The position numbers and the translations under genes are program-made. DNA of 64,000 bases from Kushneria phyllosphaerae (GTDB lineage Bacteria > Pseudomonadota > Gammaproteobacteria > Pseudomonadales > Halomonadaceae), in assembly GCF_900312995.1 (NCBI RefSeq), contig NZ_ONZI01000001.1:372001-436000 (forward strand), written 5' to 3'. This document shows, one piece after another, positions 7,154 to 16,224 of this stretch. The notes below the pieces were generated by a model. It was not told the origin of the DNA. It searched no databases and saw only the letters and a program-made list of their open reading frames with translations. How positions within the stretch are numbered: the first letter of the stretch is position 1; the number at the start of each line of letters is the position of its first letter.

Positions 7154-9352
7154 ATGGACGCCTCTGCGCTACTCGATTCGCTCAACTCCGATCAGCGCGA
7201 CGCGGTCGGCGCCCCGCAGGGCAACATGCTGGTGCTGGCGGGTGCCGGCTCCGGCAAGACCCGGGTGCTGGTGCATCGCATTGCCTGGCTGATGGAGGTC
7301 GATGGCCTGTCGCCCTGGTCGATTCTGGCTGTGACCTTCACCAACAAGGCCGCCCGCGAGATGCGCTCGCGACTGGAGACGCTGTTGAAGGTCTCGCCGC
7401 GCGGCATGTGGGTCGGCACCTTTCACTCCATCGCCCATCGTCTGCTGCGCACCCACTGGCAGGATGCCGGGCTGCCTGAACATTTCCAGATCATCGACAG
7501 CGATGATCAGCTGCGGCTGGTCAAGCGGCTGCTGCGCGATCACAACATCGACGATGAGCGCTACCCACCCAAGCAGGTGCAGTACTTCATCGGCGGTTGC
7601 AAGGAAGAAGGCATGCGCCCGGGCGACATTGATGCCCATGGTGATGCCTACATGCAGCAGATGGTGGATCTCTACGAGCTCTATCACCTGGCCTGTGAGC
7701 GCGGTGGTCTGGTCGATTTCGGCGAGCTGCTGCTGCGGTCGCTTGAGCTTCTGCGCGACAATCCACGCCTTTTACAGCACTACCGTGAGCGCTTTCAGCA
7801 CCTGCTGGTCGACGAGTTTCAGGACACCAACACGCTGCAGTATGCCTGGCTCAAGCTTCTGGCCGGCGATCGCGCCTGCCTGACCGCCGTGGGTGATGAT
7901 GACCAGTCGATCTACGGCTGGCGCGGCGCGAAGGTCGAGAACCTGGCACGCTTTCGTGACGAGTTTCACGACACCCGTCTGGTGCGCCTTGAGCGCAACT
8001 ACCGCTCGACCAGTGCCATTCTGGAGGCGGCCAACGCGCTGATTCGTCACAACGCCGGGCGCATGGGCAAGGAGCTCTGGACCGATGTCGCCGAAGGCGA
8101 GCGCATCTCGCTGTATGGCGGTTTCAACGACCTGGACGAAGCGCGTTTTATTGTCGATACCATTGCTGCTCAGGTGCGCGAGAAAAACCGTGCCCGGCGT
8201 GACATCGCCATCCTGTATCGCTCCAACGCCCAGTCGCGGGTGCTGGAGGAGGCGCTGATTCGCCAGAAGGTGCCCTATCGCATTTACGGCGGTCAGCGCT
8301 TTTACGAGCGTCTCGAGATCAAGAACGCGCTGGCTTACCTGCGCCTGATGGTGTCGCGTGACGATGATGCCTCGCTTGAGCGCGTGATCAACGTGCCGGC
8401 GCGTGGCATCGGGACCCGCAGCGTCGAGCTGCTGCGCGCCTATGCCCGCGACGAGGGGGTATCGCTGTGGCAGGCGCTCAATGACGCGCCGTCAAAAGGC
8501 CTTTTGAAAGGCCGCGCGGCCTCGAGTGTGACCACCTTCAGCAATCTGATCGATCAGCTTGATAACGACACCGCGGGCCTGGCCCTGCACGAGATGATCG
8601 ATCACGTGATCAGCCAGACCGGACTGATCGAGCACCACCGCGCCGAGAAGGGCGAGAAAGGCCAGGCGCGGGTCGAAAACCTGGAAGAGCTGGTCAGCGC
8701 GGCGAAGGCCGCTACCCAGAGCAATCCCTTTGATCCGATGAGCGATCGTGAAGGCGACATGCTGGGTACCTTTTTGGCCGAGGCGGCACTCAACTCCGGC
8801 GAGCACGAGGCCGATGAGTTCGAGGATGCGGTGCAGATGATGACTTTGCACTCGGCCAAGGGGCTGGAATTTCCGGTGGTGTTTGTGACCGGTATGGAAG
8901 AGGGCCTCTTTCCGCACAAGATGTCGCTGGAAGAGCCCGGCCGCCTCGAGGAGGAGCGCAGGCTCTGCTACGTCGGGATCACGCGGGCGATGGAGAAGCT
9001 CTATCTCACCCATGCCGAATCGCGGCGCCTGCACGGCAAGGAGACCTTCCAGCGTCCATCGCGCTTTCTGCGCGAGCTGCCGGAAAACCTGGTCGAGGAG
9101 GTGCGCCTGCGCGGGCAGATTTCCCGTCCGGTCACTTCACGTGAATCCAGCGTGCGCCAGGAGCAGGTCGACGGTGGTGACGAGCTGCCCAGCCTGTCGC
9201 TGGGCCAGCGCGTCAGTCATCCGGTCTTCGGTGAAGGGGTCGTGATCAATGCCGAAGGCCAGGGCCAACGCGCGCGCGTGCACGTCAGTTTCGAGGAAGA
9301 CGGCGACAAGTGGCTGGTACTGGGCTTTGCCAAGCTGGTGCCGCTGGGCTAA
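7154..9352 (+). CDS. uvrD: DNA helicase II UvrD
   Basis: A 732-residue superfamily 1A 3'-5' helicase for nucleotide excision and mismatch repair. Visible motifs: Walker A AGAGSGKT (residues about 29-36), FTNKAAREM (Ia), VDEFQDTN (II), GDDDQSIYGWRGA (III), RNYRST (IV), TLHSAKGLEFPVVF (V) and VGITRAMEKL (VI). The C-terminus carries the UvrD-specific Tudor-like tail (GQRVSHPVFGEGVV). The ATG at 7154 begins MDASALLDSLN, where UvrD homology begins; an upstream in-frame codon at 7103 is less likely. The stop codon lies inside a short tandem duplication. Confidence 0.96.
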   Translation: MDASALLDSLNSDQRDAVGAPQGNMLVLAGAGSGKTRVLVHRIAWLMEVDGLSPWSILAVTFTNKAAREMRSRLETLLKVSPRGMWVGTFHSIAHRLLRTHWQDAGLPEHFQIIDSDDQLRLVKRLLRDHNIDDERYPPKQVQYFIGGCKEEGMRPGDIDAHGDAYMQQMVDLYELYHLACERGGLVDFGELLLRSLELLRDNPRLLQHYRERFQHLLVDEFQDTNTLQYAWLKLLAGDRACLTAVGDDDQSIYGWRGAKVENLARFRDEFHDTRLVRLERNYRSTSAILEAANALIRHNAGRMGKELWTDVAEGERISLYGGFNDLDEARFIVDTIAAQVREKNRARRDIAILYRSNAQSRVLEEALIRQKVPYRIYGGQRFYERLEIKNALAYLRLMVSRDDDASLERVINVPARGIGTRSVELLRAYARDEGVSLWQALNDAPSKGLLKGRAASSVTTFSNLIDQLDNDTAGLALHEMIDHVISQTGLIEHHRAEKGEKGQARVENLEELVSAAKAATQSNPFDPMSDREGDMLGTFLAEAALNSGEHEADEFEDAVQMMTLHSAKGLEFPVVFVTGMEEGLFPHKMSLEEPGRLEEERRLCYVGITRAMEKLYLTHAESRRLHGKETFQRPSRFLRELPENLVEEVRLRGQISRPVTSRESSVRQEQVDGGDELPSLSLGQRVSHPVFGEGVVINAEGQGQRARVHVSFEEDGDKWLVLGFAKLVPLG

Positions 9353-9378
9353 TCAGTGGCCGCTGGGCTAATCAGTGG
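9341..9378 (+). repeat. Perfect 19-bp tandem duplication over the uvrD stop
   Basis: The unit CCGCTGGGCTAATCAGTGG is present twice without a gap (9341-9359, 9360-9378), then a partial third copy CCGCCGGG. The first copy holds the last codons and the TAA of uvrD. The coding sequence is not changed, because the second copy lies after the stop. Confidence 0.95.
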
Positions 9379-9400
9379 CCGCCGGGCCATGCAGGGCCTG

Positions 9401-9431
9401 CATCGTGGCGGTAAGAATTGCCGCCACGATG
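9401..9431 (+). terminator. Hairpin between uvrD and phoU, no T-run
   Basis: An 11-bp perfect stem CATCGTGGCGG / CCGCCACGATG with a 9-base loop. No T-run follows, so it may be a weak or Rho-assisted terminator of uvrD. Its right arm abuts the phoU Pho box. Confidence 0.55.
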
Positions 9432-9447
9432 TCATCAAATTGTCATT
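9429..9447 (+). promoter_or_regulatory. Pho box (PhoB site) upstream of phoU
   Basis: Two TGTCAT half-sites start at 9430 and 9441, 11 bp apart, with an A-rich spacer (TGTCATCAAATTGTCAT). This is the E. coli PhoB box layout of direct repeats one helical turn apart. It lies 70 bp upstream of the phoU ATG and implies phosphate-starvation control of phoU by the phoBR pair 4 kb away. Confidence 0.8.
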
Positions 9448-9515
9448 ACCATGCGCGATGCTGGTGGCAACATGGCGTTGCCAGGCAGCGCCTTTGATCC
9501 GTGAACGGAGTCTAC

Positions 9516-10241
9516 ATGGACATTGCCAACGACCCTCACAGCCAGCACATTTCGCGTCAGTTCAATCAGGAGCTTGAGTCGTTGAAGACTCAGCTGCTGG
9601 CGATGGGGGGGCTGGTAGAGCGCCAGATCAATGAGGTCATCGCGGCCCTGCTCGAGGGCGATTTCGAAGCGGCCGAGCGCGTGCGTGACAACGACCGTGA
9701 GGTCAATAACTTCCAGCTCGACATCGATGACGAGTGCGCCCATATTCTGGCCCGGCGCCAGCCCACGGCCTCCGACCTGCGGCTGGTGCTGGCCGTCACC
9801 CGTGCTACCTCCGATCTGGAGCGCATGGGGGATGAGGCCAACAAGATCGCTCGTCATGCCCTGAGTCTGATCGAGGAAGGTCTGACCAGCCGCGGCTTTA
9901 CTGAAATTCGCCATATCAGTACCCGCGTGCGCGACATGGTGCGCAATGCGCTGACTGCCTTTGCCCGCATGGATGTGCCCATGGCGCGCGAAGTGCTGGG
10001 CGAGGACGAGATCGTTGATCAGGACTACCAGACTGCCATGCGCTCTCTGGTCACCTTCATGATGGAGGATCCGCGCTCGATCAGCTCGGTGCTCAACGTC
10101 ATGTGGATCCTGCGTTCACTGGAACGCATCGGCGATCATGCCGACAATCTGGCGGAATCGGTGGTGTATCTGGTCGAGGGCGATGATATTCGTCACTCAG
10201 GCAATGCCTCGCCGTCGCCGGGCAGCACGCCAACGCCCTGA
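9516..10241 (+). CDS. phoU: Phosphate signalling protein PhoU
   Basis: A 241-residue all-helical protein with two repeated three-helix domains. PhoU metal-site motifs are visible (ERMGDEANKIARH near residues 103-115; LERIGDHADNLAE near 205-217). PhoU links the Pst transporter to PhoR and keeps the Pho regulon off when phosphate is plentiful. The ATG at 9516 is chosen because GGAG lies 6 bases upstream; a GTG at 9501 has none. No pstSCAB genes adjoin it, so phoU is uncoupled from the Pst operon here and has its own Pho box. Confidence 0.95.
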   Translation: MDIANDPHSQHISRQFNQELESLKTQLLAMGGLVERQINEVIAALLEGDFEAAERVRDNDREVNNFQLDIDDECAHILARRQPTASDLRLVLAVTRATSDLERMGDEANKIARHALSLIEEGLTSRGFTEIRHISTRVRDMVRNALTAFARMDVPMAREVLGEDEIVDQDYQTAMRSLVTFMMEDPRSISSVLNVMWILRSLERIGDHADNLAESVVYLVEGDDIRHSGNASPSPGSTPTP

Positions 10242-10280
10242 GTACGGCCCTTTCCTGAGCACGTCTCTTTCATGACGCTT

Positions 10281-10305
10281 GCCGACCCTCTCCGCGAGGG
10301 TCGGC
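10281..10305 (+). terminator. Hairpin after phoU
   Basis: A perfect 10-bp stem GCCGACCCTC / GAGGGTCGGC with a 5-base loop, 40 bases after the phoU stop. No T-run follows, so it is a probable but not classical terminator. Confidence 0.55.
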
Positions 10306-10356
10306 GGGTATGATAATCTGCCTGCCCACCCCCTTTGATGACTGGATAATCCTTCA

Positions 10357-11085
10357 ATGGTCTATGCCGTCTCTGCGCTGGGGCGCGGGTTTTCCATGGT
10401 GCTCTCGCCCGGGCTTCGACGTTATGTCGTGATCCCGCTGCTGGCCAATCTGGCCATTTATGCAGCGCTGTTCACGGTTGTGATCCAGCGGTTTTCCGGC
10501 TGGGTCAACTACTGGATGGCCAGCGTTCCGGGCTGGCTCGAGTGGCTTGAATGGCTGATCTGGCCGCTGGTCGTGCTGTGTCTGATCATCGTGCTGGCCT
10601 TTACCTTTACGGTCGTGGCCAACCTGATCGCCTCGCCCTTTTACGGGTTTCTGGCCGAGAACGTCGAAAAGCGTCTGTCCGGCCAGCAGGAGAGCATCGA
10701 TGACCGCTCCCTCTGGCGCCAGGCCATCGACAGCTTAAAGCGCGAACTGCAAAAGCTGGCCTGGATGGCCCCCCGCGTACTGCTGCTGCTGTTGATCGGG
10801 TTTGTGCCCGTGCTGCACCTGGCAGCGCCGCTGTGCTGGGCGCTGTTTTCAATCTGGAGCATGTCGATTCAGTATCTGGACTACCCCATGGACAACAACG
10901 GGGTGAGCTTTCCCGACATGAAAAAGCGCCTGAGCGCGCGCTGGTGGCCGACGCTGACCTTTGGCGGCGTGGTCTCTGCCCTGATCTGGATTCCTATCGT
11001 CAATCTGCTGGTCATGCCGGCCGCGGTGGCCGCGGGCGTCATGATGTGGCGGCGTCATTACATGGCCCTGCCGGCGCCGCAATAG
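10357..11085 (+). CDS. cysZ: Sulfate transporter CysZ
   Basis: A 242-residue membrane protein with about four to six hydrophobic segments. Typical CysZ stretches are FTVVANLIASPFYGFLAENVE near residues 82-102 and WSMSIQYLDYPMDNN near 167-181. CysZ takes up sulfate for cysteine synthesis. Length matches the family (about 250). A GGATAA stretch precedes the ATG. It stands alone; cysK and other cysteine genes are not adjacent. Confidence 0.9.
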   Translation: MVYAVSALGRGFSMVLSPGLRRYVVIPLLANLAIYAALFTVVIQRFSGWVNYWMASVPGWLEWLEWLIWPLVVLCLIIVLAFTFTVVANLIASPFYGFLAENVEKRLSGQQESIDDRSLWRQAIDSLKRELQKLAWMAPRVLLLLLIGFVPVLHLAAPLCWALFSIWSMSIQYLDYPMDNNGVSFPDMKKRLSARWWPTLTFGGVVSALIWIPIVNLLVMPAAVAAGVMMWRRHYMALPAPQ

Positions 11086-11260
11086 ACCCTGTCTCGATGC
11101 AGACGTCATGCAGGCAAGCGTGAACAACACTGCTATGATGCGATCCTGTCGTCGTAACATGATGTGACATGTCGCATGAAATGCCCGTCAGGGCCTGCAC
11201 AGTGACTCGTGTCGTATGGCGTTTTGAAGCCCCGGATTCACCGTCCTGACGGAACACAAC

Positions 11261-12232
11261 ATGTCAAAATCACTGCTTGCGGGGCTGGCGCTGGCCATGA
11301 TGCTGGCCGGCTGTGCCAGTACGCCCGCACCCGCCCCGACGCCCATGGTCGATACCGACGCCATCGACCGCATCTTCAGTAATGTCCCGGTCATCGATGA
11401 CCCTGCTCCAGCCCGACGTTATAGCCCGGCGCAGGGTGCTGCCCTCGAGCGGCGCAGCGGCTATCGGGTGGATCACTCGGTATCCTCACCGGGACAGAAC
11501 CAGCGCATTCGCTTTCTGGTGCTCCACTATACCGGCGGCGATGACACCGCTGCCTTCAGGGCGCTGACCGGGAACAATGTCAGCGCCCATTATCTGGTCA
11601 CGGCCGCCCCTGGCGAGTATCAGAATCAACCCGTGGTGATGCAGCTGGTCGATGAGAACAGGCGGGCTTGGCATGCCGGCGTGAGCAGCTGGGGAGATCG
11701 CATCAATCTCAACGACACCTCCATTGGCATCGAGATCGTCAATCGCGGCCACTACCCCTCGCCCGATGGCATGGTGTGGGACCCCTACAGTCGAGCCCAG
11801 ATCGAGCTGGTCACGGCGCTGGCACGCGACATCGTTGATCGCTACCACATCGCCCCGGAAAACGTGCTGGGACACAGTGACATTGCCCCGGGCCGCAAGG
11901 TGGATCCGGGCCCGTTCTTTCCCTGGCAGCGCCTTTATGAGGCCGGTGTTGGCGCCTGGCCCGAGCGTCATGTCGTGACGCGCTATCAGCGCGAGCTGAG
12001 TGCCTCCCCCTTGTCCATGGCACAGTTGCAGCGCGCCCTTGGTCTCTGGGGGTATCCGGTGAGCGTGACCGGCACGTATGACGAGCCGACCCGCAAGGCG
12101 CTGGGCGCCTTTCAGATGCACTTTCGACCGGCCGATACGCACGGCAATGTCGATGTGGAAAGTCAGGCCATTTTGCTGGCATTGCTGGAACGCTACCACG
12201 GGCTGGCCGATGTTCGTGCCGTGCATCAGTAG
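11261..12232 (+). CDS. amiD: Lipoprotein N-acetylmuramoyl-L-alanine amidase (AmiD-like)
   Basis: A 323-residue lipoprotein. The signal peptide ends in the lipobox LAGC (Cys18). An Amidase_2 domain follows (residues about 75-225) with zinc ligands in FLVLHYTGG and VLGHSDIAPGRKVDPG. The C-terminal domain (about 245-310) is a peptidoglycan-binding repeat (LQRALGLWGYPVSVTG). E. coli AmiD has the same order and is an outer-membrane lipoprotein that cleaves the amide between MurNAc and L-Ala. Soluble AmpD lacks the signal peptide and the PG-binding tail, so AmiD fits better. It converges on phoR with 41 bases between. Confidence 0.88.
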   Translation: MSKSLLAGLALAMMLAGCASTPAPAPTPMVDTDAIDRIFSNVPVIDDPAPARRYSPAQGAALERRSGYRVDHSVSSPGQNQRIRFLVLHYTGGDDTAAFRALTGNNVSAHYLVTAAPGEYQNQPVVMQLVDENRRAWHAGVSSWGDRINLNDTSIGIEIVNRGHYPSPDGMVWDPYSRAQIELVTALARDIVDRYHIAPENVLGHSDIAPGRKVDPGPFFPWQRLYEAGVGAWPERHVVTRYQRELSASPLSMAQLQRALGLWGYPVSVTGTYDEPTRKALGAFQMHFRPADTHGNVDVESQAILLALLERYHGLADVRAVHQ

Positions 12233-12273
12233 CGTACGATCAGGCCGTGAAGGCATGAGACCGCGCCCGATGA

Positions 12274-13572
12274 TCAGTCAGGCGCCTTTTCCATACGGGT
12301 GGCAGGGAAGATACAGCGAAAGCAGGCGCCCTCGCCGGGCCGGCTTTCGATATCGAGCCAGGCGTCGTGGCGCAGCAGCACGTGCTTGACGATGGCAAGT
12401 CCCAGGCCGGTGCCGCCGCTGGCCACCGAACGGCTCTTGTCGACCCGGTAGAAGCGCTCGGTCAGCCGCGGCAGATGCTCCGGAGAAATGCCGTCGCCGT
12501 CATCAATGACTTCTATGGCGGCACCGTCCTTGTCCCATCGACGATACACGATGGTGATGTGACAGCCCGGTGACGTATAGCGCACGGCGTTGTAGATCAG
12601 ATTGGACAGGGCGCTTCGCAGCTCCTCGACATCGCCGAACACCCGGCGGCTCTCCTCGATCCGGCAGGTGATCTCGTGGCTGCCGGCAGACAGCTCCTGT
12701 CCGTCCTCGGCAATCTGCTCGCACAGTGCGGCCATGTCGATCGAGCGCTCGTTGTGTTGGCGCTCGCTGGTTTCCAGTCGCGACAGGGTCAAAAGATCCT
12801 CGACCAGATGCTGCATGCGCACGGTCTGTTCTTCCATGCGGCCCAGGCCGCGCTTGTAGGAGGCAGGGAGCGCGCCATCGTTGTCTTGCCAGGTTTCAAC
12901 GTAGCCGGTCAGCACCGTGAGCGGCGTGCGAAGCTCGTGCGAGACGTTGGCCACGAAATCCCGCCGCGTCTGTTCCAGGCGCTGCAGCCGGGTGACATCG
13001 TGAATGATCAGAAGGCGTTCGTCATCGCCGAAGCGGGTAATCTGGCACGACAGGGTGCGCGCCTCATTGGTGGGCGCATCGATCGTGATCGGCTCGCTGT
13101 AATCCATTTTGCGAAAGTAGCGGATAAAGGCAGGGTCGCGCAGGTAGTTGGTCAGGTGATGGCCGCGATCATGGCGATTGTCCAGTCCGACTAGACGCTC
13201 GGCGGCGCTGTTCCACCAGTCCAGACAGCCGCGTGAATCGAGCATGATCACCCCTTCGCTCATCGACTCGGCCGATTCCTGAACGCGCTTTAACACCGAG
13301 CGCAGGCGATTTTGCAGATGCTGCTGACCCTTTTGATAGCGATAGAGGCGGTCAAAAAGATCGCCCCACACCCCTTCTCCATCGGGCGGGCGCTGATCCA
13401 CCGGCGCTTCCAGCCAGCGGTAGAGGCGTTTGAGGTGTCGAAGGGTAAAGGCGAGATGGATCCCCAGACCCAGGGCGATGCCCCACCCGGGATAGCCCAG
13501 CAGGGTGCCCAGAATGGCGAAGCAGACGACCAGATAGGACAGCCGCCAGAGTTCATTGAGCCAGTAATGCAT
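12274..13572 (-). CDS. phoR: Phosphate regulon sensor kinase PhoR
   Basis: A 432-residue histidine kinase. Two membrane segments lie near residues 8-45 with almost no periplasmic loop, as in PhoR. Then come a charged linker, a PAS domain (about 100-195), a HisKA domain with VSHELRTPLTVLTGY (phospho-acceptor His near 212) and an HATPase domain (NAVRYTSPG; IDDGDGISPEHLPRLTERFYRVD; GGTGLGLAIVKH). The short periplasmic part agrees with PhoR sensing Pst status through PhoU. It starts 5 bases after the phoB stop. Confidence 0.95.
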   Translation of the reverse strand: MHYWLNELWRLSYLVVCFAILGTLLGYPGWGIALGLGIHLAFTLRHLKRLYRWLEAPVDQRPPDGEGVWGDLFDRLYRYQKGQQHLQNRLRSVLKRVQESAESMSEGVIMLDSRGCLDWWNSAAERLVGLDNRHDRGHHLTNYLRDPAFIRYFRKMDYSEPITIDAPTNEARTLSCQITRFGDDERLLIIHDVTRLQRLEQTRRDFVANVSHELRTPLTVLTGYVETWQDNDGALPASYKRGLGRMEEQTVRMQHLVEDLLTLSRLETSERQHNERSIDMAALCEQIAEDGQELSAGSHEITCRIEESRRVFGDVEELRSALSNLIYNAVRYTSPGCHITIVYRRWDKDGAAIEVIDDGDGISPEHLPRLTERFYRVDKSRSVASGGTGLGLAIVKHVLLRHDAWLDIESRPGEGACFRCIFPATRMEKAPD

Positions 13573-13577
13573 GCCGG

Positions 13578-14261
13578 CTACCGCGACGAAAAGCGGTAGC
13601 CGGTACCGCGCACGGTCTGCACCAGATGCTGATGGGCATCACCCAGCACCTTGCGCAGACGGCGAATGTGCACATCCACCGTACGCTCCTCGACATAGAC
13701 ATTGCCGCCCCAGACCTGATCAAGCAGCTGGGTGCGGGTGTAGGCACGTTCCTGATGGGTCATGAAAAACTGCAGCAGACGGTATTCGGTCGGCCCGATC
13801 TCCAGTGCCCTGCCGTCGACGCTGACGCGATGGCTGACGGGGTCGAGCAGCAGCCCGCCCACCTCGACGGTCTCCTCGACGCCGGCCGGCGTGGTACGAC
13901 GCAGCACGGCCTTGAGGCGGGCAATCAGCTCGCGCGGGGAAAAGGGCTTGGTGATGTAGTCATCGGCGCCGCTTTCAAGGCCCTGCACCTTATTGTCTTC
14001 TTCACTGCGCGCCGTCAGCAGCACGATCGGGATATCGCGGGTGATGGGGTCGCGCTTGAGCCGTCGGGCCAGATCGATCCCGCTGACGCCGGGCAGCATC
14101 CAGTCCAGTAAAATCAGGTCGGGACGTTCATCGACGACCAGTTCATGGGCGGTGATGGCATCCTCAGCCTCGAGAATGCGAAAGTCCGCCATCTCGAGCG
14201 CCATGGCAATCATTTCGCGAATCGGCGCTTCGTCGTCGACGATTAAAACGGTTCTGGACAT
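13578..14261 (-). CDS. phoB: Phosphate regulon response regulator PhoB
   Basis: A 227-residue OmpR-family regulator. The receiver domain (1-120) has acidic pocket residues D9, D10 and phospho-acceptor D53 ([10 protein letters not shown]). The winged-helix domain (about 130-227) ends [19 protein letters not shown] and VRGTGYRF, typical of PhoB. The ATG at 14261 gives [11 protein letters not shown]; an upstream in-frame ATG at 14348 has no homology. A Pho box lies 97 bp upstream, so the operon is very likely autoregulated. Confidence 0.96.
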   Translation of the reverse strand: MSRTVLIVDDEAPIREMIAMALEMADFRILEAEDAITAHELVVDERPDLILLDWMLPGVSGIDLARRLKRDPITRDIPIVLLTARSEEDNKVQGLESGADDYITKPFSPRELIARLKAVLRRTTPAGVEETVEVGGLLLDPVSHRVSVDGRALEIGPTEYRLLQFFMTHQERAYTRTQLLDQVWGGNVYVEERTVDVHIRRLRKVLGDAHQHLVQTVRGTGYRFSSR

Positions 14262-14357
14262 GAATGGCTTCCCCTGCCGGATAACGGGCCGGGACGATAG
14301 GCGCTCTATGGCACTGTTGATCGTCCCGGTCATATGATCGTCATTCAAACGTCTTCA

Positions 14358-14376
14358 TATGACAACTTTATGACAG
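14358..14376 (-). promoter_or_regulatory. Pho box upstream of phoBR
   Basis: Read on the minus strand: CTGTCATAAAGTTGTCATA, two TGTCAT half-sites spaced 11 bp. This is nearly the E. coli consensus. It lies between phoB and the end of ubiA and points to PhoB activating its own operon. Confidence 0.88.
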
Positions 14377-14410
14377 CACCACCGGGTATAACACTGTTGC
14401 TTCCCAGGAA

Positions 14411-15277
14411 CTAAGCCTGCCAGGTCGCCAGCGCGATACCGGCAAACAGCAGCACGCCCACCCAGTGATTGTTCAAAAAGGCCTGAAAGCAGCCCTCACG
14501 GGTGCGCGTGCGACAAAGGCGCTGCTGATGGACAAACACGGCGGCAATGGCCACCAGTGCTGCCCAGTAAAAGCCATCAAGCCCTGCAAGACTGCCCACC
14601 ACAGCCAGCAGCATCAGCATCAACACCTGCAGCGCGCCCTGAATGACCAGGTCCATGCGACCGAACAACACGGCGGTCGACTTGATACCGATTTTCAGGT
14701 CATCGTCACGATCGACCATTGCATACCAGGTGTCATAGACCAGCGTCCAGACGATGTTGGCGAAAAAGAGCCACCACGCCACGGCCGGGACATGGCCCTG
14801 CTCGGCGCCAAAGGCCATCGGAATGCTCCAGCCAAAGGCTGCTCCCAGCACCACCTGCGGCAGGTGGGTATAGCGCTTCATGAACGGATAGCTGGCGGCC
14901 AGCGCGGCTGCGCCAAAGGACAGCATGATGGTAAAGGCATTGGTGAAGCACACCAGTACGAAGGCAATGGCCAGCAGCGCAAAGAACAGTATCAGTGCCT
15001 CACGCGCACTGATGCGCCCGGTCGCCAGTGGGCGGTCATGGGTGCGCTTGACGTGGGCATCGAAGTTACGATCGGCATAGTCATTGATCACACACCCCGC
15101 CGCGCGCATGACGTAGACCCCGGCAATGAAGATGATCAGGTTATGACGCGTGGGCAGGCCATCACCGGCCAGCCACAGCGCGGCCAGCGTCGGCCACATC
15201 AAAAGCCAGGTGCCGATGGGGCGGTCGAGTCGGGTCAGGCGCATGAAGTCGGGGAGTCGAGCGAGGGGCGACGGCAT
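14411..15277 (-). CDS. ubiA: 4-hydroxybenzoate polyprenyltransferase UbiA
   Basis: A 288-residue inner-membrane protein with about eight membrane segments. Both Asp-rich Mg-prenyl-diphosphate motifs are present: INDYADRNFDAHVKRT (residues about 64-79) and YDTWYAMVDRDDDLKIG (about 181-197). It joins the isoprenoid chain to 4-hydroxybenzoate in ubiquinone synthesis. It lies 52 bases after ubiC, which makes its substrate. GGAG precedes the ATG. Confidence 0.95.
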   Translation of the reverse strand: MPSPLARLPDFMRLTRLDRPIGTWLLMWPTLAALWLAGDGLPTRHNLIIFIAGVYVMRAAGCVINDYADRNFDAHVKRTHDRPLATGRISAREALILFFALLAIAFVLVCFTNAFTIMLSFGAAALAASYPFMKRYTHLPQVVLGAAFGWSIPMAFGAEQGHVPAVAWWLFFANIVWTLVYDTWYAMVDRDDDLKIGIKSTAVLFGRMDLVIQGALQVLMLMLLAVVGSLAGLDGFYWAALVAIAAVFVHQQRLCRTRTREGCFQAFLNNHWVGVLLFAGIALATWQA

Positions 15278-15329
15278 CGTCGGGGCTCCAGTCAGCGTAA
15301 AACGAGAAGGTCAGCGTGAGCACAGGAGT

Positions 15330-15926
15330 CTACCCGAAATGACGCGGCGTCGAGCCCTTCACGTGTGATGGCCGCTGGCACCGGGTAAAGCGCTCGTGCA
15401 CGAAATACTCCTGTACCAGCAGCGGCGCTCGCCCGACGCCCAGGGCAAACAGCGAGCGCCGCCCCCACGTTACGGGCAGGGCCAGAAATCCGGGAGCGGC
15501 CCGGATCATCTCGAGACTGGAACGCTGTACGATGGCCTTGCGCGGTGCGCGGGCGCTTCTGGCAAAAAGCTGATGCCCCAGCGCCTGTGTCCCAAGCCCG
15601 GTCATCCAGGGCGGACAGGCCTTGAGCGCCATGACCGAACGTGCGGCCACCAGCACCTCGCCTTCGGCTTCCAGTGTAACTTCCCGTCGCCAGACCCGCT
15701 GCCCGGCCTTCTGGCCCAGCGCCGCCAATTCGTCACGACGGCCGCGCCCCGGCCCCTGCGCATGTAGACGCACCGTGATGGGCGCTCCAGCCCAATGGGC
15801 CAGTCGGGCCGTAAGCGAGTCACGCGAGTCCATCAGGGTTCTGAGCGGGTCTTCAAGATAAACGCCGGACAGTGCCACCGGCTGCCAGTGTGTAAAAGAG
15901 GGAGAAAACCGGGAAGATTCGGGCAT
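15330..15926 (-). CDS. ubiC: Chorismate pyruvate-lyase UbiC
   Basis: A protein of about 198 residues that turns chorismate into 4-hydroxybenzoate and pyruvate, the first committed step of ubiquinone synthesis. Family features: DSLTARL near residue 35, VWRREVTL near 75, ARSVMAL near 93, GRRSLF and the C-terminal LLVQEYFVHERF. I start it at the ATG at 15926 (MPESSRF). An in-frame ATG at 15989 would add 21 residues beyond the usual family length. It is upstream of ubiA in a probable ubiCA operon. Confidence 0.9.
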   Translation of the reverse strand: MPESSRFSPSFTHWQPVALSGVYLEDPLRTLMDSRDSLTARLAHWAGAPITVRLHAQGPGRGRRDELAALGQKAGQRVWRREVTLEAEGEVLVAARSVMALKACPPWMTGLGTQALGHQLFARSARAPRKAIVQRSSLEMIRAAPGFLALPVTWGRRSLFALGVGRAPLLVQEYFVHERFTRCQRPSHVKGSTPRHFG

Positions 15927-16009
15927 GGGTGAAACATCCGAAAGGGGGCCATCGGGTATCTTTTTGTACCCGGAGGGTAAAAATATCATCCATTAGGCCC
16001 GATAAACGC

Positions 16010-16028
16010 CACAAAGTGCCATTTTGTG
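16010..16028. promoter_or_regulatory. Inverted repeat in the ubiC/HU divergent region
   Basis: CACAAA and TTTGTG face each other across 7 bases in the 298-base gene-free stretch between the divergent ubiC and HU genes. The rest of the stretch holds the HU promoter region and no gene that I can see. Its role is not known; it may be a regulator site. Confidence 0.3.
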
Positions 16029-16224
16029 CAGTTTTGGCTGGCGTGAAGCAGGGCGGCGTTGCTAGTCTAGGCCGGTCGAACAGTGTTCGCCCTGCAAGGC
16101 CGGCCTCATGGCGCTGGTGCAGGGCAGTGAGCGACCCTTCGCGCACCCTCTTGCAGTGTGCGAATTCGATATAACAATGGGCGGCACCAAAAATCGCCAT
16201 GTTATTGCCCAACCAGGAGGCGTT

